A stretch of DNA of 64,000 nucleotides from Nonomuraea coxensis DSM 45129 (GCF_019397265.1 NZ_CP068985.1:7931001-7995000); one strand, 5' to 3'; counted from the stretch's first letter, positions 45,354 to 54,600 are shown. Notes: a model not told the origin generated them from the letters alone. Program-made: numbers and translations.

Positions 45354-47318
45354 ATGGCCTACCGCTATGGCGAGTACCACGACGGCCCCGACCCCCTCGC
45401 TCCCCCCTACGACGTACGGGCGGCGCTGGACGAGATGGGCGACGCGATCCTGTCGGGCTCGACGCCGGTCCACGCCCTGCGCGACCTGCTCAAGCGCGGC
45501 CTGCCCGGCGCCCAGGACCGCCGCGGCCTCGACGACATGCTCAGGGAGGTCCGGCGGCGCCGCCGCGACCTGCGCGAGCGCGGCCGGCTGGACGGCACGC
45601 TGGAGAAGGCGCGGGCGCTGCTCGACAAGGCCATCGGGCAGGAGCGGGCCGAGCTGTTCCCCGACCCTTCCGACGAGGCGCGGATGCGGGAGGCGGGGCT
45701 CGACGCCCTCCCCGACGACACGGCGAGCGCCATCCAGGAGCTGAGCACGTACGACTGGCGCTCAGGAGCCGCCCGCCAGACCTTCGAGGAGCTGCGCGGC
45801 CTGCTGCGCCGCGAGGTCCTGGACGCCCAGTTCCGCGGGCTCCGTGACGCCCTGGCCAACCCCGACCCGGAGGCCATGGAGCGGGTCCGCCAGATGATGG
45901 CGGACCTCAACGACATGCTGGACAGGGACGCCCAGGGCCGGCACACCCCGGCCGACTTCGCCGCGTTCATGGACAAGTACGGCGACCTGTTCCCGGAGAA
46001 GCCCCGCAACCTCGAAGAGCTGGTCGACATCCTGGCCCGCCGCGCCGCCGCCACGCAGCGCATGCTGGCCTCGATGACGCCGCGCCAGCGCGAGGAGCTG
46101 AGCAACCTCATCAACCAGACGCTGGAGCAGGCCGGGCTGTCGGACCAGATGCGCCGCCTCGGCGAGGCCCTGTACGCCCGCCGCCCCGACCTGGCGTGGA
46201 ACGCCCCCGAACGCCTCACCGGCGAGGAGCCGCTCGGCATGGGCGACGCGGTGACCGCGCTGGAGGAGCTGGCCGACCTGACCCAGCTCGAAACGGCGCT
46301 GCGCCAGGACTATCCCGGCGCGCGGCTCGACGACGTCGACGAGGCCGCCGTACGCCGGGCGCTCGGCCGCTCCGCCGTGGACGACCTGGAGGCGCTCAAG
46401 CGCATCGAACGCGAACTGGAGGAGCAGGGCTACCTGCTGCGCCGCCGCGGCAAGCTGGAGCTGACCCCGAAGGCGGTGCGCAGGCTCGGCGAGACCGCGC
46501 TGCGCCGGGTGTTCTCCTCCCTGGACGCGGGCCGGCGCGGCGACCACGACCAGCACGACGCCGGCTCGGCGGGGGAGCTCACGGGCTCGTCGCGGCCGTG
46601 GCGGTTCGGCGACGAGCAGCCGATCGACGTGGTCCGCACGCTGGTCAACGGCGTGCGGCGGGGCGGGGTCGGGCCAGGGGGCGGCGCGGGCGCGGCGGTT
46701 CGCCTGTCCGTGGACGACTTCGAGGTGGCCGAGACCGAACGCCGGACGGCCGCGGCGGTGTGCCTGCTGGTGGACCTGTCGTACTCGATGGCCCTGCGCG
46801 GCACCTGGGCCGCCGCCAAGCAGACCGCCCTCGCCCTGCAGGCGCTGGTGGCCTCGAAGTTCCCGCAGGACGCCGTGCAGATCATCGGCTTCTCCAACTA
46901 CGCGCGGGTGCTGCAGCCGGACGAGCTGGCCGGGCTCGACTGGGACATGGTCCAGGGCACCAACCTGCACCACGCCCTGCTGATCGCCGGCCGCCACCTC
47001 GACCGCCATCCCGACTTCGAGCCGGTGGTGCTGGTCGTCACCGACGGCGAGCCGACCGCGCACCTCATGCGCAACGGCCGCTCGGCCTTCGAGTGGCCGC
47101 CGTCGCACGAGACGCTGGAGCTCACCCTCGCCGAGATCGACAAGATGACCCGGCGGCGGGCCACGATCAACGTCTTCATGCTGGCCGCCGACGACCGGCT
47201 GAAGGAGTTCGTGGACGAGGTGGCGCGCCGCAACGGCGGCCGGGTGTTCTCGCCGAGCGCCGAGCGGCTCGGCGAGTACGTCGTCAGCGACTTCCTCCGG
47301 CTGCGCCGCGCCCGCTGA
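45354..47318 (+). CDS. VWA-domain protein, partner of the MoxR ATPase
   Basis: 654 residues from ATG 45354 (a GTG at 45351 is equally possible). About 400 residues of charged helices precede a von Willebrand A domain with the MIDAS motif VDLSYSMALRG (DxSxS) and a following GTNLHH and TDGEPTAHL that complete the metal site. Similar ViaA/CobT-like proteins act with MoxR or AAA+ ATPases as chaperone or chelatase machines in the cytosol. No membrane segment is seen. A GNAT gene follows 34 bases later. Confidence 0.87.
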   Translation: MAYRYGEYHDGPDPLAPPYDVRAALDEMGDAILSGSTPVHALRDLLKRGLPGAQDRRGLDDMLREVRRRRRDLRERGRLDGTLEKARALLDKAIGQERAELFPDPSDEARMREAGLDALPDDTASAIQELSTYDWRSGAARQTFEELRGLLRREVLDAQFRGLRDALANPDPEAMERVRQMMADLNDMLDRDAQGRHTPADFAAFMDKYGDLFPEKPRNLEELVDILARRAAATQRMLASMTPRQREELSNLINQTLEQAGLSDQMRRLGEALYARRPDLAWNAPERLTGEEPLGMGDAVTALEELADLTQLETALRQDYPGARLDDVDEAAVRRALGRSAVDDLEALKRIERELEEQGYLLRRRGKLELTPKAVRRLGETALRRVFSSLDAGRRGDHDQHDAGSAGELTGSSRPWRFGDEQPIDVVRTLVNGVRRGGVGPGGGAGAAVRLSVDDFEVAETERRTAAAVCLLVDLSYSMALRGTWAAAKQTALALQALVASKFPQDAVQIIGFSNYARVLQPDELAGLDWDMVQGTNLHHALLIAGRHLDRHPDFEPVVLVVTDGEPTAHLMRNGRSAFEWPPSHETLELTLAEIDKMTRRRATINVFMLAADDRLKEFVDEVARRNGGRVFSPSAERLGEYVVSDFLRLRRAR

Positions 47319-47352
47319 CTTTCTGTCGGTGCCGGCTGCCAGACTGCCGGTC

Positions 47353-47808
47353 ATGGACGACGTGGTGCTCAGAGACGTGGTGGAGGCCGACCTGGAGGTG
47401 TTCCTGGAGCAGGAGCACGATCCGGAGGCCGTCCGGCGGTCCCGGTTCCCCGCCCGGCCCCGGGAGCGCTTCCTCACCCACTGGCGCACCCGGGTCCTCG
47501 GCGACCCGGCCAACCGCGTGCGCGCGATCGAGGTCGACGGCCAGGTCGCCGGCAACCTGGTGGCCTGGTGGGAGGAGGACCGGCGCTTCATCGGCTACTG
47601 GATGGGGCGCGGGTTCTGGGGGCGCGGCATCGGCACCCGCGCGCTCGGCCTCTTCCTCGCCGAGGAGCCGGTCCGCCCGCTCTACGCCGACCCGCACGCG
47701 GGCAACACCGCCTCGGTGCGCCTGCTCGAACGGCACGGCTTCCAGCGGGAGGGCACGGTCCGGCACGACGGCGACGAGCACGTCATGCTCGTGCTGCGCT
47801 CGGGGTGA
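47353..47808 (+). CDS. GNAT family acetyltransferase
   Basis: 151 residues with the GNAT fold: acyl-CoA pyrophosphate loop GRGFWGRGIGTRAL near 92-105, the strand PLYADPHAGNTASVRLLERHGF, and a final HVMLVLR. It is of the RimJ/RimL-like group, which acetylate N-termini or small amines. ATG 47353 is chosen to give the usual VVLRDVVEADL start. Confidence 0.85.
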   Translation: MDDVVLRDVVEADLEVFLEQEHDPEAVRRSRFPARPRERFLTHWRTRVLGDPANRVRAIEVDGQVAGNLVAWWEEDRRFIGYWMGRGFWGRGIGTRALGLFLAEEPVRPLYADPHAGNTASVRLLERHGFQREGTVRHDGDEHVMLVLRSG

Positions 47809-47898
47809 CCGCGGCGGGCTCCGCGACCGCGCCCAGGCGGCGCGCCACGCCTACGGGACGGGCCTCGTCCGGCCGGGCGAACCGCCGCCCTGAGACCG

Positions 47899-47927
47899 CG
47901 AACGAGGAAGCCTCTCGTCCTCGTTCG
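47899..47927 (+). terminator. 10-bp hairpin before the epoxide hydrolase gene
   Basis: CGAACGAGGA (47899-47908) and TCCTCGTTCG (47918-47927) form a perfect 10-bp stem with a nine-base loop, 91 bases after the acetyltransferase gene and 17 before the next start. It may end the former transcript or act as an operator for the latter. Confidence 0.6.
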
Positions 47928-47943
47928 GGGAGAGTCTGAAGGC

Positions 47944-49098
47944 ATGAACGATGCGATTCTCCCGTTCCGGGTCGACATTCCGCAGGCCGAGCTCGACGAC
48001 CTCGCCGCCCGCCTGGCGAGCACCCGGTGGCCCGGCGAGCTGCCCGGCGTCGGCTGGTCGTACGGCGTGGCCCAGGGCCACCTCGAAGAGCTGGTGCGCT
48101 ACTGGCGCACCGGGTACGACTGGCGCCGCCACGAGGCCCGGCTCAACTCCTTCCCCCAGTTCACGACCACGATCGACGGCCAGAACGTCCACTTCCTGCA
48201 CGTCCGCTCCCCCGAGCCGGACGCGATCCCGCTGATCATCACGCACGGCTGGCCCAGCACCGTGTACGAGTTCCTCGACCTCATCGGCCCGCTCACCGAC
48301 CCGCGCGGGCACGGCGCGGACGGCGCGCCCGCCTTCCACGTCGTCATCCCATCGGTGCCCGGGTTCGCGTTCTCCGGCCCGACCGGGGAGACCGGCTGGG
48401 GCGTGAACCGGGTCGCGCGGGCGTGGGCGGAGCTGATGCGCCGCCTCGGCTACGAGCGCTACGGGGCGCAGGGCGGCGACTTCGGCAGCATGGTCTCGCC
48501 CGAGCTCGGCCGCGTCGCCCCGGACAAGGTCATCGGCGCGCACGTGAACGCGCTGGCCAACGCCTCGACGCCGACCGACCCCGACGACCTGGACCGGCTG
48601 TCGGGGGGCGAGCGGGAGCTCGCTCGCGAGCAGGAGGCGTGGTGGTACAAGCACTCCGGCTACGCCACCCAGATGTCGACCCGGCCGCAGACGCTGGCGT
48701 ACGCGCTCAACGACTCCCCCGCCGGGCAGCTCGCCTGGAACCTGGAGTGGTACGTGGACTGGGACCCGGCGAACACGGTGCAGACCCCGGTGGACCGCGA
48801 CGTCCTCCTCACGGACGTGACGATCTTCTGGCTGACCCGGACGACGGGCTCGGCGGCCCGCCTCTACTACGAGGGCGGCGACGAGGGGTGGGGCAAGCGC
48901 CCGGCCCCGTCAGGGGTGCCGACGGGAGTGGCCAACTTCCCCGGCGACAAGGCGCTGCGGGGTCTGGCCGAGCTGTCGCACGCGATCGTGCACTGGTCCA
49001 CGCCGCCGCGCGGCGGCCACTTCGCCTCGGTGCAGGCCCCCGACCTGCTGGTCGAGGACATCCGTACGTTCTTCGCGAAGACGAACAGCCGGCGATAG
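47944..49098 (+). CDS. Epoxide hydrolase family protein
   Basis: 384 residues. An N-terminal EHN domain ([23 protein letters not shown]) is followed by an alpha/beta-hydrolase core. HGWPST is the oxyanion motif, QGGDFGS carries the nucleophilic Asp, and RGGHFAS supplies the catalytic His; two lid tyrosines are probable in the RLYYEGG region. It opens epoxides to diols in the cytosol; the physiological substrate is unknown. It stands alone, convergent with a DUF6292-like gene, two bases beyond its stop. Confidence 0.92.
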   Translation: MNDAILPFRVDIPQAELDDLAARLASTRWPGELPGVGWSYGVAQGHLEELVRYWRTGYDWRRHEARLNSFPQFTTTIDGQNVHFLHVRSPEPDAIPLIITHGWPSTVYEFLDLIGPLTDPRGHGADGAPAFHVVIPSVPGFAFSGPTGETGWGVNRVARAWAELMRRLGYERYGAQGGDFGSMVSPELGRVAPDKVIGAHVNALANASTPTDPDDLDRLSGGERELAREQEAWWYKHSGYATQMSTRPQTLAYALNDSPAGQLAWNLEWYVDWDPANTVQTPVDRDVLLTDVTIFWLTRTTGSAARLYYEGGDEGWGKRPAPSGVPTGVANFPGDKALRGLAELSHAIVHWSTPPRGGHFASVQAPDLLVEDIRTFFAKTNSRR

Positions 49099-49099
49099 G

Positions 49100-49522
49100 T
49101 CAGGCGTCCACGAGGCGCGTGTAGAAGGCCAGGGCGAGGTCGAAGCCGTCACGGCAGTTGCGGTGGGAGCGGTAGCAGGGGCGCCAGGCCGTGCTGGCGC
49201 CCACCCCGGCGCGCGCGTCGGTCAGCGCCTCGGGCACCCGCTCGGGGCGCGGCAACAGACCGTTGCCGAGGTAACGAACGCCCGTCAGCTCGGTGTGGGA
49301 GCCACGGCCGCCGGCCACGAAGGCGCCGAGGCGCCAGCCGCTCTCCTCGTCCCACACCAGCGCGCTGCCGTCGGCCAGCTTGACCGTGGCGTCACGCGGG
49401 TCGCAGGGACCCTCCCACCAGTCGGCCACCTCGGCGCCGAGCTGGTCGACGACTTGGCGCACGTAGCTGATCGGCTGCTGCAGCCACTCGTCGGTGTACG
49501 GCTCGACGTGCCTGATGGCCAC
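49100..49522 (-). CDS. DUF6292-like protein
   Basis: 140 residues from GTG 49522 (AAGGGGG eight bases upstream). IRHVEPYTDEWLQQPISYVRQVVDQL, shown as pieces, and the GPCDPRDATVKLADGSALVWDEESGWRLGAFV region resemble the DUF6292 proteins of actinomycetes, of unknown function. It is soluble with two Cys near the C-terminus (CYRSHRNC). A longer frame reaches 49618 without a ribosome site. Confidence 0.6.
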   Translation of the reverse strand: MAIRHVEPYTDEWLQQPISYVRQVVDQLGAEVADWWEGPCDPRDATVKLADGSALVWDEESGWRLGAFVAGGRGSHTELTGVRYLGNGLLPRPERVPEALTDARAGVGASTAWRPCYRSHRNCRDGFDLALAFYTRLVDA

Positions 49523-49661
49523 GGACGGCACCCCCTTGTGCCCAGACGGTAAGGAAAAAGGAACGGTTACCAACCCTACCCGGACTGAACTTATTCCGTT
49601 GCACACCCGTCTAGTCATTCCGGACGATATTCACGTCCCCCACGGGGAAGGAGGCGAGCCC

Positions 49662-49790
49662 ATGATTGCCACGATTCTTCTCATCGTCATGATGGCCGTG
49701 GCGGTAGCGGCCATGGAGCTCATCATGCGCTGTTCCGTCGTCGCCGGCAAAGAGAGTGTCGAGTCACACGGCGAGATCGTCGGCGACTAG
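49662..49790 (+). CDS. Small membrane protein
   Basis: 42 residues from ATG 49662 with GGAGG eight bases upstream, too short for ordinary gene finding. A single helix (ATILLIVMMAVAVAAMELIM) is followed by RCSVVAGKES and an acidic end. It lies ten bases before the DUF2269-like gene. Homologues and function are unknown to me. Confidence 0.6.
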   Translation: MIATILLIVMMAVAVAAMELIMRCSVVAGKESVESHGEIVGD

Positions 49791-49800
49791 TCTCTGCGGC

Positions 49801-50232
49801 ATGTCCACCCTGCTTCTCTGGCTCCACGTCGGGTTCGCGATCTTCACCATCGGCCCGGTGACCGCCGCGACGATGGCCGCGCCCCGCCTCATCCGCACCA
49901 AGAACGTGCCCGCGCTGCAGAACATCGCGCGCCTGACGCGGATCTACAGCATCGGCTCACTCGGAGTGTTCGTGTTCGGGCTGGTGCTCGGCATCGTGAT
50001 GGGCGGAGGTGTGCTCGGCAAGTGGTACATGACGGCCTCGATGACGCTGTTCATCGTGGCGGCGGCGCTGCTGGTGCTGATCGACCGTGACCTCCGCGCC
50101 GCCGTGCACGCCCTTTCGAGCGAGGACCCCGTCGACGACGCGAAGGTGCAGAACGGACGGATCGCCGCCATCAGCGGAGTGGTGTCCGTGATCTGGCTGG
50201 TGATCCTCTTCCTGATGATCGTCCCCACCTGA
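49801..50232 (+). CDS. DUF2269-like integral membrane protein
   Basis: 143 residues with four hydrophobic helices and LHVGFAIFTIGPVTAA at the start, characteristic of DUF2269. No active-site residues are recognisable. ATG 49801 follows a 42-residue membrane protein gene. It converges on metB with 25 bases between stops. Confidence 0.82.
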   Translation: MSTLLLWLHVGFAIFTIGPVTAATMAAPRLIRTKNVPALQNIARLTRIYSIGSLGVFVFGLVLGIVMGGGVLGKWYMTASMTLFIVAAALLVLIDRDLRAAVHALSSEDPVDDAKVQNGRIAAISGVVSVIWLVILFLMIVPT

Positions 50233-50257
50233 CGGGCCTGACGGGGACGCGCGCCGC

Positions 50258-51400
50258 TCAGCCGGCGAGCGCCCGCGTGAGGTCGGCGAGCAGGTCGTCG
50301 ATCGTCTCGATGCCGACCGACAGCCTCACCAGGTCGGCGGGCACCTCCAGCGGCGAGCCCGCCGCCGACGCGTGCGTCATCCGCCCCGGGTGCTCGATCA
50401 GCGACTCGACGCCGCCGAGCGACTCCCCCAGCGTGAACAGCTTGGCCCGGTCGCACACCGCCACGGCCTCGGCCTCGCCCCCGGCGACGCGGAACGACAC
50501 CATGCCGCCGAAGCGCCGCATCTGCTTGGCCGCGACCTCGTGCCCGGGGTGCTCGGGCAGCCCCGGGTAGAGCACCTCGGTCACGCGCGGGTGCGCGAGC
50601 AGCAGGTCGACCACGCGCTCGGCGTTGTCGCAGTGGCGGTCCATGCGGACCCCGAGGGTCTTGAGCCCGCGGAGCGTCAGCCAGGCGTCGAACGGCCCGG
50701 CCACCCCGCCGATGGCGTTCTGGTGGTAGGCGAGCTCCTCGCCGAGCCCGGCGTCGGCCGCGATCAGCGCGCCGCCGACCACGTCGGAGTGGCCGCCGAC
50801 GTATTTGGTCGTGGAGTGCACGACGACGTCGGCGCCGAGGGCGAGCGGCTGCTGCAGGTAGGGCGAGGCGAAGGTGTTGTCCACCACCAGCAGCGCCCCG
50901 TTGTCGTGGGCGAGCTGCGCGAGCGCCGCGATGTCGGCGACGCCGAGCAGCGGGTTGGTCGGCGTCTCGACCCAGACGACCCGCGTCTTCTGCGTCATGG
51001 CGGCGGCCACCGCGTCGAGGTCGTGCAGCGGGACCGGGTCGTAGTGGAGGTCCCAGCGCTGGTGGACCTTCGCGAAGAGCCGGTAGGTGCCGCCGTAGGC
51101 GTCGTTGGGGATGACCACGTGGTCCTGCGGCTTGCAGACCGTACGCAGGAAGGTGTCCTCCGCGGCCAGCCCCGACGCGAACGCCAGCCCGCGAGCCCCG
51201 CCCTCCACGGCCGCCAGCGCCTCCTCCAGCGCGGTGCGGGTGGGGTTGGCCGAGCGGCTGTACTCGTATCCGGAACGCAGGCCGCCCACGCCGTCCTGCT
51301 TGTAGGTGGACGTGGCATATATCGGCGGCACGACCGCGCCGGTCAGCGGGTCGGGCTCCTGACCTGCGTGGATGGCCAGAGTTTCAAAACCGTTGCTCAT
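50258..51400 (-). CDS. metB: Cystathionine gamma-synthase
   Basis: PLP enzyme of the Cys/Met metabolism family, 380 residues, making cystathionine from an activated homoserine ester and cysteine. The PLP Lys is in HSTTKYVGGHSDVVGG; SGYEYSRSANPTR, FASGLAAE and DNTFASPYLQ are the other family motifs, and the terminal SLGGVESLIEHP is typical of gamma-synthases/lyases. In M. tuberculosis metB (Rv1079) lies near cbs (Rv1077); here a histidine kinase and a lasso-peptide cluster separate them. Distinguishing synthase from gamma-lyase needs experiment. Confidence 0.92.
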   Translation of the reverse strand: MSNGFETLAIHAGQEPDPLTGAVVPPIYATSTYKQDGVGGLRSGYEYSRSANPTRTALEEALAAVEGGARGLAFASGLAAEDTFLRTVCKPQDHVVIPNDAYGGTYRLFAKVHQRWDLHYDPVPLHDLDAVAAAMTQKTRVVWVETPTNPLLGVADIAALAQLAHDNGALLVVDNTFASPYLQQPLALGADVVVHSTTKYVGGHSDVVGGALIAADAGLGEELAYHQNAIGGVAGPFDAWLTLRGLKTLGVRMDRHCDNAERVVDLLLAHPRVTEVLYPGLPEHPGHEVAAKQMRRFGGMVSFRVAGGEAEAVAVCDRAKLFTLGESLGGVESLIEHPGRMTHASAAGSPLEVPADLVRLSVGIETIDDLLADLTRALAG

Positions 51401-51425
51401 ACGCCAACGGTAACGGACTCCGGGG

Positions 51426-51542
51426 TCAGGCTGCCTCGTCCGGTTCCCCCTCGAACCGGGAGATCAGCACGGGGTCCGCCAGCGCCAGCAGCAGCGCGAC
51501 GACCAGCCCGGCCCCCAGCAACGCGAATCCGATGACGGCCAT
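51426..51542 (-). CDS. Small membrane protein near metB
   Basis: 38 residues from ATG 51542, with AGGGGA six bases upstream. One membrane helix (VIGFALLGAGLVVALLLAL) and an acidic tail ending EGEPDEAA. It lies 25 bases upstream of metB, so they may share a transcript. Too short for most gene finders; function unknown. Confidence 0.6.
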   Translation of the reverse strand: MAVIGFALLGAGLVVALLLALADPVLISRFEGEPDEAA

Positions 51543-51677
51543 GTCCGTCCCCTTTCGACCTCTCCAGCATCGGCTCCGCCCCCGGACGGCCGCCTCCGCT
51601 GAAGGGCTGGTCCGCCCCTGCCGCGCTCGGCCGAACGGTTGATACGGAATGTCCGACTTGAGACCTAGGCTCTGAGC

Positions 51678-52820
51678 GTGGGTGAGACGAAACGCCTCCT
51701 GTACTGGGTGCGGCGGCTGAGCGAGTTCGCGATGCTCGGCTGGCTCGGCCTGATGCTCATGCTCGACCTGGTGATCGCCGCCTCCACCGGGGGCCTGCAG
51801 TGGCTGGTGCCGGTGTGCGGCGTGGTGGGCATCGCGGCGGTGGCGCTGCGGCGCGGGCACCGGCCCGACGGCTTCGCCGTCATGCTGGCCGTGTCCTTCT
51901 GCACGTCCGTGGCCATCGGGAGCGTGGATCTCGCCGGCGTGCCCGGCATGGCGGAGACCGGGTCGCTGCTCATCCTCGTCATCGGCGTGCTGCGGCACGT
52001 CCAGCCGGTACGCCGGGCGGCCGCCCTGGCCTGCGCCGGGCTCATCGTGCTCATGGCCGAGGCCCTGGGCCGCGACTACCACGGGGCGGGGCTCGCGTTC
52101 TCGTTCCTGCTGTTCGCCGGCTGGTCGATGGCCGCGGGGGTGGGCGGCTACCTGCGTTTCCAGCAGGAGCGGCGGACGGAGGCCGTCCACTCGGTACGCA
52201 GGGCCGAACGCCTGGAGCTGGCCAGGGAGCTCCACGACCTGGTCGCCCACCACGTCACCGGGATCGTGGTCCAGGCGCAGGCCGCCCGTACGGTGGCCGA
52301 GGCCAGCCCGGAGGCGGTGCTGCCCGCGCTGGACGCGATCGCCGAGGCCGGGACGGAGGCGCTGACCTCGATGCGGCGCATGGTGACCGTGCTGCGCGCC
52401 GAGGAGGAGGCGGGCCGGCGGCCCGGCACGACCCTGGCCGACCTGCGGATGCTGACCGACCGCTTCTCGGCCGACGGGCCGAAGGTCGCCTTCGAGATCG
52501 GCCCCGGCCTGGACGACCGCACGCTGCAGCCCGAGGTCATGACGACCCTGCACCGGGTGCTCCAGGAGGCGCTGACCAACGTGCGCAAGCACGCCACGCG
52601 GACCTCCTGGGTGGAGGCGGACCTGCGCCGCCACGAAAGGTCGGCGGTGCTGCGGGTGCGCAACTTCGGCTCGGCCCCGGACCCGCGGGTGTCCCGCCTG
52701 GGCGGCGGCTTCGGCCTGGTCGGGATGGCCGAACGGGTGGAGGCCCTCGGCGGCAGGCTCCACGCGGGCCCCTCCAGGGAGGGCGCCTGGGAGGTCGTCG
52801 CCGAGTTCCCCCTGGCATGA
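51678..52820 (+). CDS. Orphan NarL-type sensor histidine kinase
   Basis: 380 residues. Four to five membrane helices in the first 160 residues are followed by HisKA_3 with phospho-acceptor LARELHDLVAHHVTG and a HATPase domain with a degenerate N box (LQEALTNVRKHA) and GGGFGLVGMAERVEALGG. Such kinases normally pair with a LuxR-type response regulator encoded next to them. None is present here; a convergent regulator gene (TPR-XRE) starts nine bases after its stop. The partner may lie elsewhere, or may have been lost on insertion of the lasso cluster. Confidence 0.85.
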   Translation: MGETKRLLYWVRRLSEFAMLGWLGLMLMLDLVIAASTGGLQWLVPVCGVVGIAAVALRRGHRPDGFAVMLAVSFCTSVAIGSVDLAGVPGMAETGSLLILVIGVLRHVQPVRRAAALACAGLIVLMAEALGRDYHGAGLAFSFLLFAGWSMAAGVGGYLRFQQERRTEAVHSVRRAERLELARELHDLVAHHVTGIVVQAQAARTVAEASPEAVLPALDAIAEAGTEALTSMRRMVTVLRAEEEAGRRPGTTLADLRMLTDRFSADGPKVAFEIGPGLDDRTLQPEVMTTLHRVLQEALTNVRKHATRTSWVEADLRRHERSAVLRVRNFGSAPDPRVSRLGGGFGLVGMAERVEALGGRLHAGPSREGAWEVVAEFPLA

Positions 52821-52829
52821 CCCGACGCG

Positions 52830-54212
52830 CTAGACGGCCCGCGTACGCGCCGCCAGCTCATGCAGCAGGGGCGGGACACGTCCGGGCTGGTGCCGCATGG
52901 CCGAGATGAGCGCGATGACCGATGGCCGGCGCACCTCCTCCGGACCGGCGCGTTCGGCCGCGAGCAGCGCGTGAACAGCGCGGCCACGATCACCGAAGGC
53001 ATGCCAGGCGCGGGCGGTGTCGATGCAGTAGCGCGCGTACCGTTCGGACGACGGCAGCCGCCGAGGGTCCACCTTCTGCGCCACCGTCAGGGACATGGCC
53101 GGGTCGCCCAAGGCGTTGTGGATGCTTATCCGGTAGGCCGCTACCGTGGCCGGCATAGAGGCTCCGGGCATCGCAGGCGTCACGACGAGCCGCCGGGCCG
53201 CGAGTTCGGCCTCACCGATGAAGTCCTCGGCGTCGTGCTGTTCACCGCCCTGGGCGCTGGCGTAAGCGGCGGTGCACAACAGGTCGATGTAGCGGGCGAG
53301 CACGGTCGGGTTCGTCCGGTCTGTGCCGGCACCCAGGCGGGCTGCGGTGTCGGCCAGCAGGGAAGTGGCGCTGGCGTGGCGGCCCTGCCGTCGCATCGCG
53401 ATAGCCACCTGACGCGCTGCCCCCGCTACGGCGGACAGGTTTCCTGAGGCACGGGCGGCCCGCAGGGCGCGGTCGGCGGCGACACACGCCACGGCGTCGG
53501 TGTGGACCTTGGTGGCGAGCATGGCCGTCAGGACGTAGGCGTCGGCGAGCAGCACGTGAGCCTGATCCCGCATAAGGCCGCCGACTTCGGCGACGGTGGT
53601 CTCGGCGGCTTGGACGAGGGGCGGCAACGTGATCGACAGTGCGCCGTAGCTGGTGGCGGCGAACGCCTCGCGGGCTTTTCCGAGCTCGGCGGTTAGAGCG
53701 GCCAGGCTGGCCGGCGCGGCCGTACCGGCATCGGTCAAAAGACGTTCCAGGCGGTCGGAGATGGTGTCGCTGACCGTGTTGGAGGCAGTGGCACTCAACA
53801 GCGCGGGTCCGGCCACGCCGAGGAAGTGGCGGCGCTTCACGTTTCGTTCCTCCCCTGCCGCTGAAGGCACCACCCTAAGCTCTGGTCCTACGACAGCGCT
53901 CGTGAACGCGCGGACGGTGCGTCCCTGCAGCGGGTGACCGGAGAGTTGTTCCTCGGCCAGACCCAGCCACCGGCAGGGGATGTCCAGGGACTGAGCCAGG
54001 CGGCGCAACGTGGCGATGTCGTTCAAAGGCTGCCGTCCGGTCTCCAGGCGAGAGATGGTCGCGGCCGAGTAGCCGGTCGCGGACCCGAGCTGCTCCTGCG
54101 TGAGGCCCGCCTGCCGGCGGGCCAGTCGGACGACGAGGGGATAATCCGCGGCCCTCACCGCGGCGAGCAGCGCGGCGGGGATACGGGCGGGGCTGTGCGG
54201 CGTGTCCAGCAT
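52830..54212 (-). CDS. XRE-type regulator with TPR-like domain
   Basis: 460 residues from ATG 54212. The N-terminal HTH (RRQAGLTQEQLGSATGYSAATISRLETG, about residues 31-58) is followed by about 330 residues of helical repeats of TPR type, resembling SARP/Rap-like or phosphatase-regulated regulators of actinomycetes. It is divergent from the lasso precursor, and two TTGCGAGGT repeats lie between, so it is the likely cluster regulator. A small-molecule or peptide ligand is inferred from the TPR fold. No membrane segments. Confidence 0.8.
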   Translation of the reverse strand: MLDTPHSPARIPAALLAAVRAADYPLVVRLARRQAGLTQEQLGSATGYSAATISRLETGRQPLNDIATLRRLAQSLDIPCRWLGLAEEQLSGHPLQGRTVRAFTSAVVGPELRVVPSAAGEERNVKRRHFLGVAGPALLSATASNTVSDTISDRLERLLTDAGTAAPASLAALTAELGKAREAFAATSYGALSITLPPLVQAAETTVAEVGGLMRDQAHVLLADAYVLTAMLATKVHTDAVACVAADRALRAARASGNLSAVAGAARQVAIAMRRQGRHASATSLLADTAARLGAGTDRTNPTVLARYIDLLCTAAYASAQGGEQHDAEDFIGEAELAARRLVVTPAMPGASMPATVAAYRISIHNALGDPAMSLTVAQKVDPRRLPSSERYARYCIDTARAWHAFGDRGRAVHALLAAERAGPEEVRRPSVIALISAMRHQPGRVPPLLHELAARTRAV

Positions 54213-54300
54213 CGAGGTCACCGGCCCTGAACTGAGGACCCTCAGCGTAGCCCAGAGACACCTGGCCGCCCTAGGTGATCGCGATATGACGATGCGTAAC

Positions 54301-54330
54301 TTGCGAGGTATGCAAACGATCTTGCGAGGT
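54301..54330 (+). promoter_or_regulatory. Paired TTGCGAGGT repeats upstream of the lasso precursor
   Basis: TTGCGAGGT occurs at 54301-54309 and 54322-54330, period 21, two helical turns, on the same face. TTGC and GCAA (54301-54304, 54312-54315) also form a small dyad. They lie 84-113 bases before the precursor start, between it and the divergent regulator gene. They are likely binding sites for that regulator; the -10 is not clear. Confidence 0.6.
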
Positions 54331-54413
54331 GCGCGCACATCCTCGCCGCACTCCCGGGAATCGGCTGTCGTAGCAGGTGACGGGCCGCACCGGTCCGGCC
54401 GAAAGGAGATCCC

Positions 54414-54554
54414 ATGTACGACGAGACCACCTCCCACCCCGACCACGCTCAGCCCTACGCCACGCCCACCCTGGTCGACCTCGGCAGCGTCCGCGCCATC
54501 ACCCTGGGCAGCGCCCGCCACGACACCGCCGACAAGAAGAAGTACTACAACTGA
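54414..54554 (+). CDS. Lasso peptide precursor (A)
   Basis: 46 residues (ATG 54414 to TGA 54552-54554) with AAAGGAG upstream. The leader has Y15-x2-P18-x-L20-x3-G24-x5-T30, the recognition motif of actinobacterial lasso precursors, with Thr at the penultimate leader position. Cleavage after L31 gives the core GSARHDTADKKKYYN: Gly1 at the N-terminus, an Asp at position 9 suited to a nine-residue macrolactam ring, loop KKK, and bulky YYN as plug and tail. D6-T7 lies inside the ring, next to a PIMT-type methyltransferase gene in the cluster. Missed by ordinary ORF calling because of its size. Confidence 0.88.
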   Translation: MYDETTSHPDHAQPYATPTLVDLGSVRAITLGSARHDTADKKKYYN

Positions 54555-54561
54555 CCGCCTT

Positions 54562-54600
54562 GGCCTGCTGCCGGCCGCACTGTGCAGCCAGTAGCAGGCC
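54562..54600 (+). terminator. Hairpin between lasso precursor and cyclase genes
   Basis: GGCCTGCT (54562-54569) and AGCAGGCC (54593-54600) form an 8-bp stem with a 23-base loop just after the precursor stop. RiPP clusters often have a partial terminator here, so precursor mRNA exceeds enzyme mRNA. The next ribosome site (GAGGAGG) follows. Confidence 0.6.
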
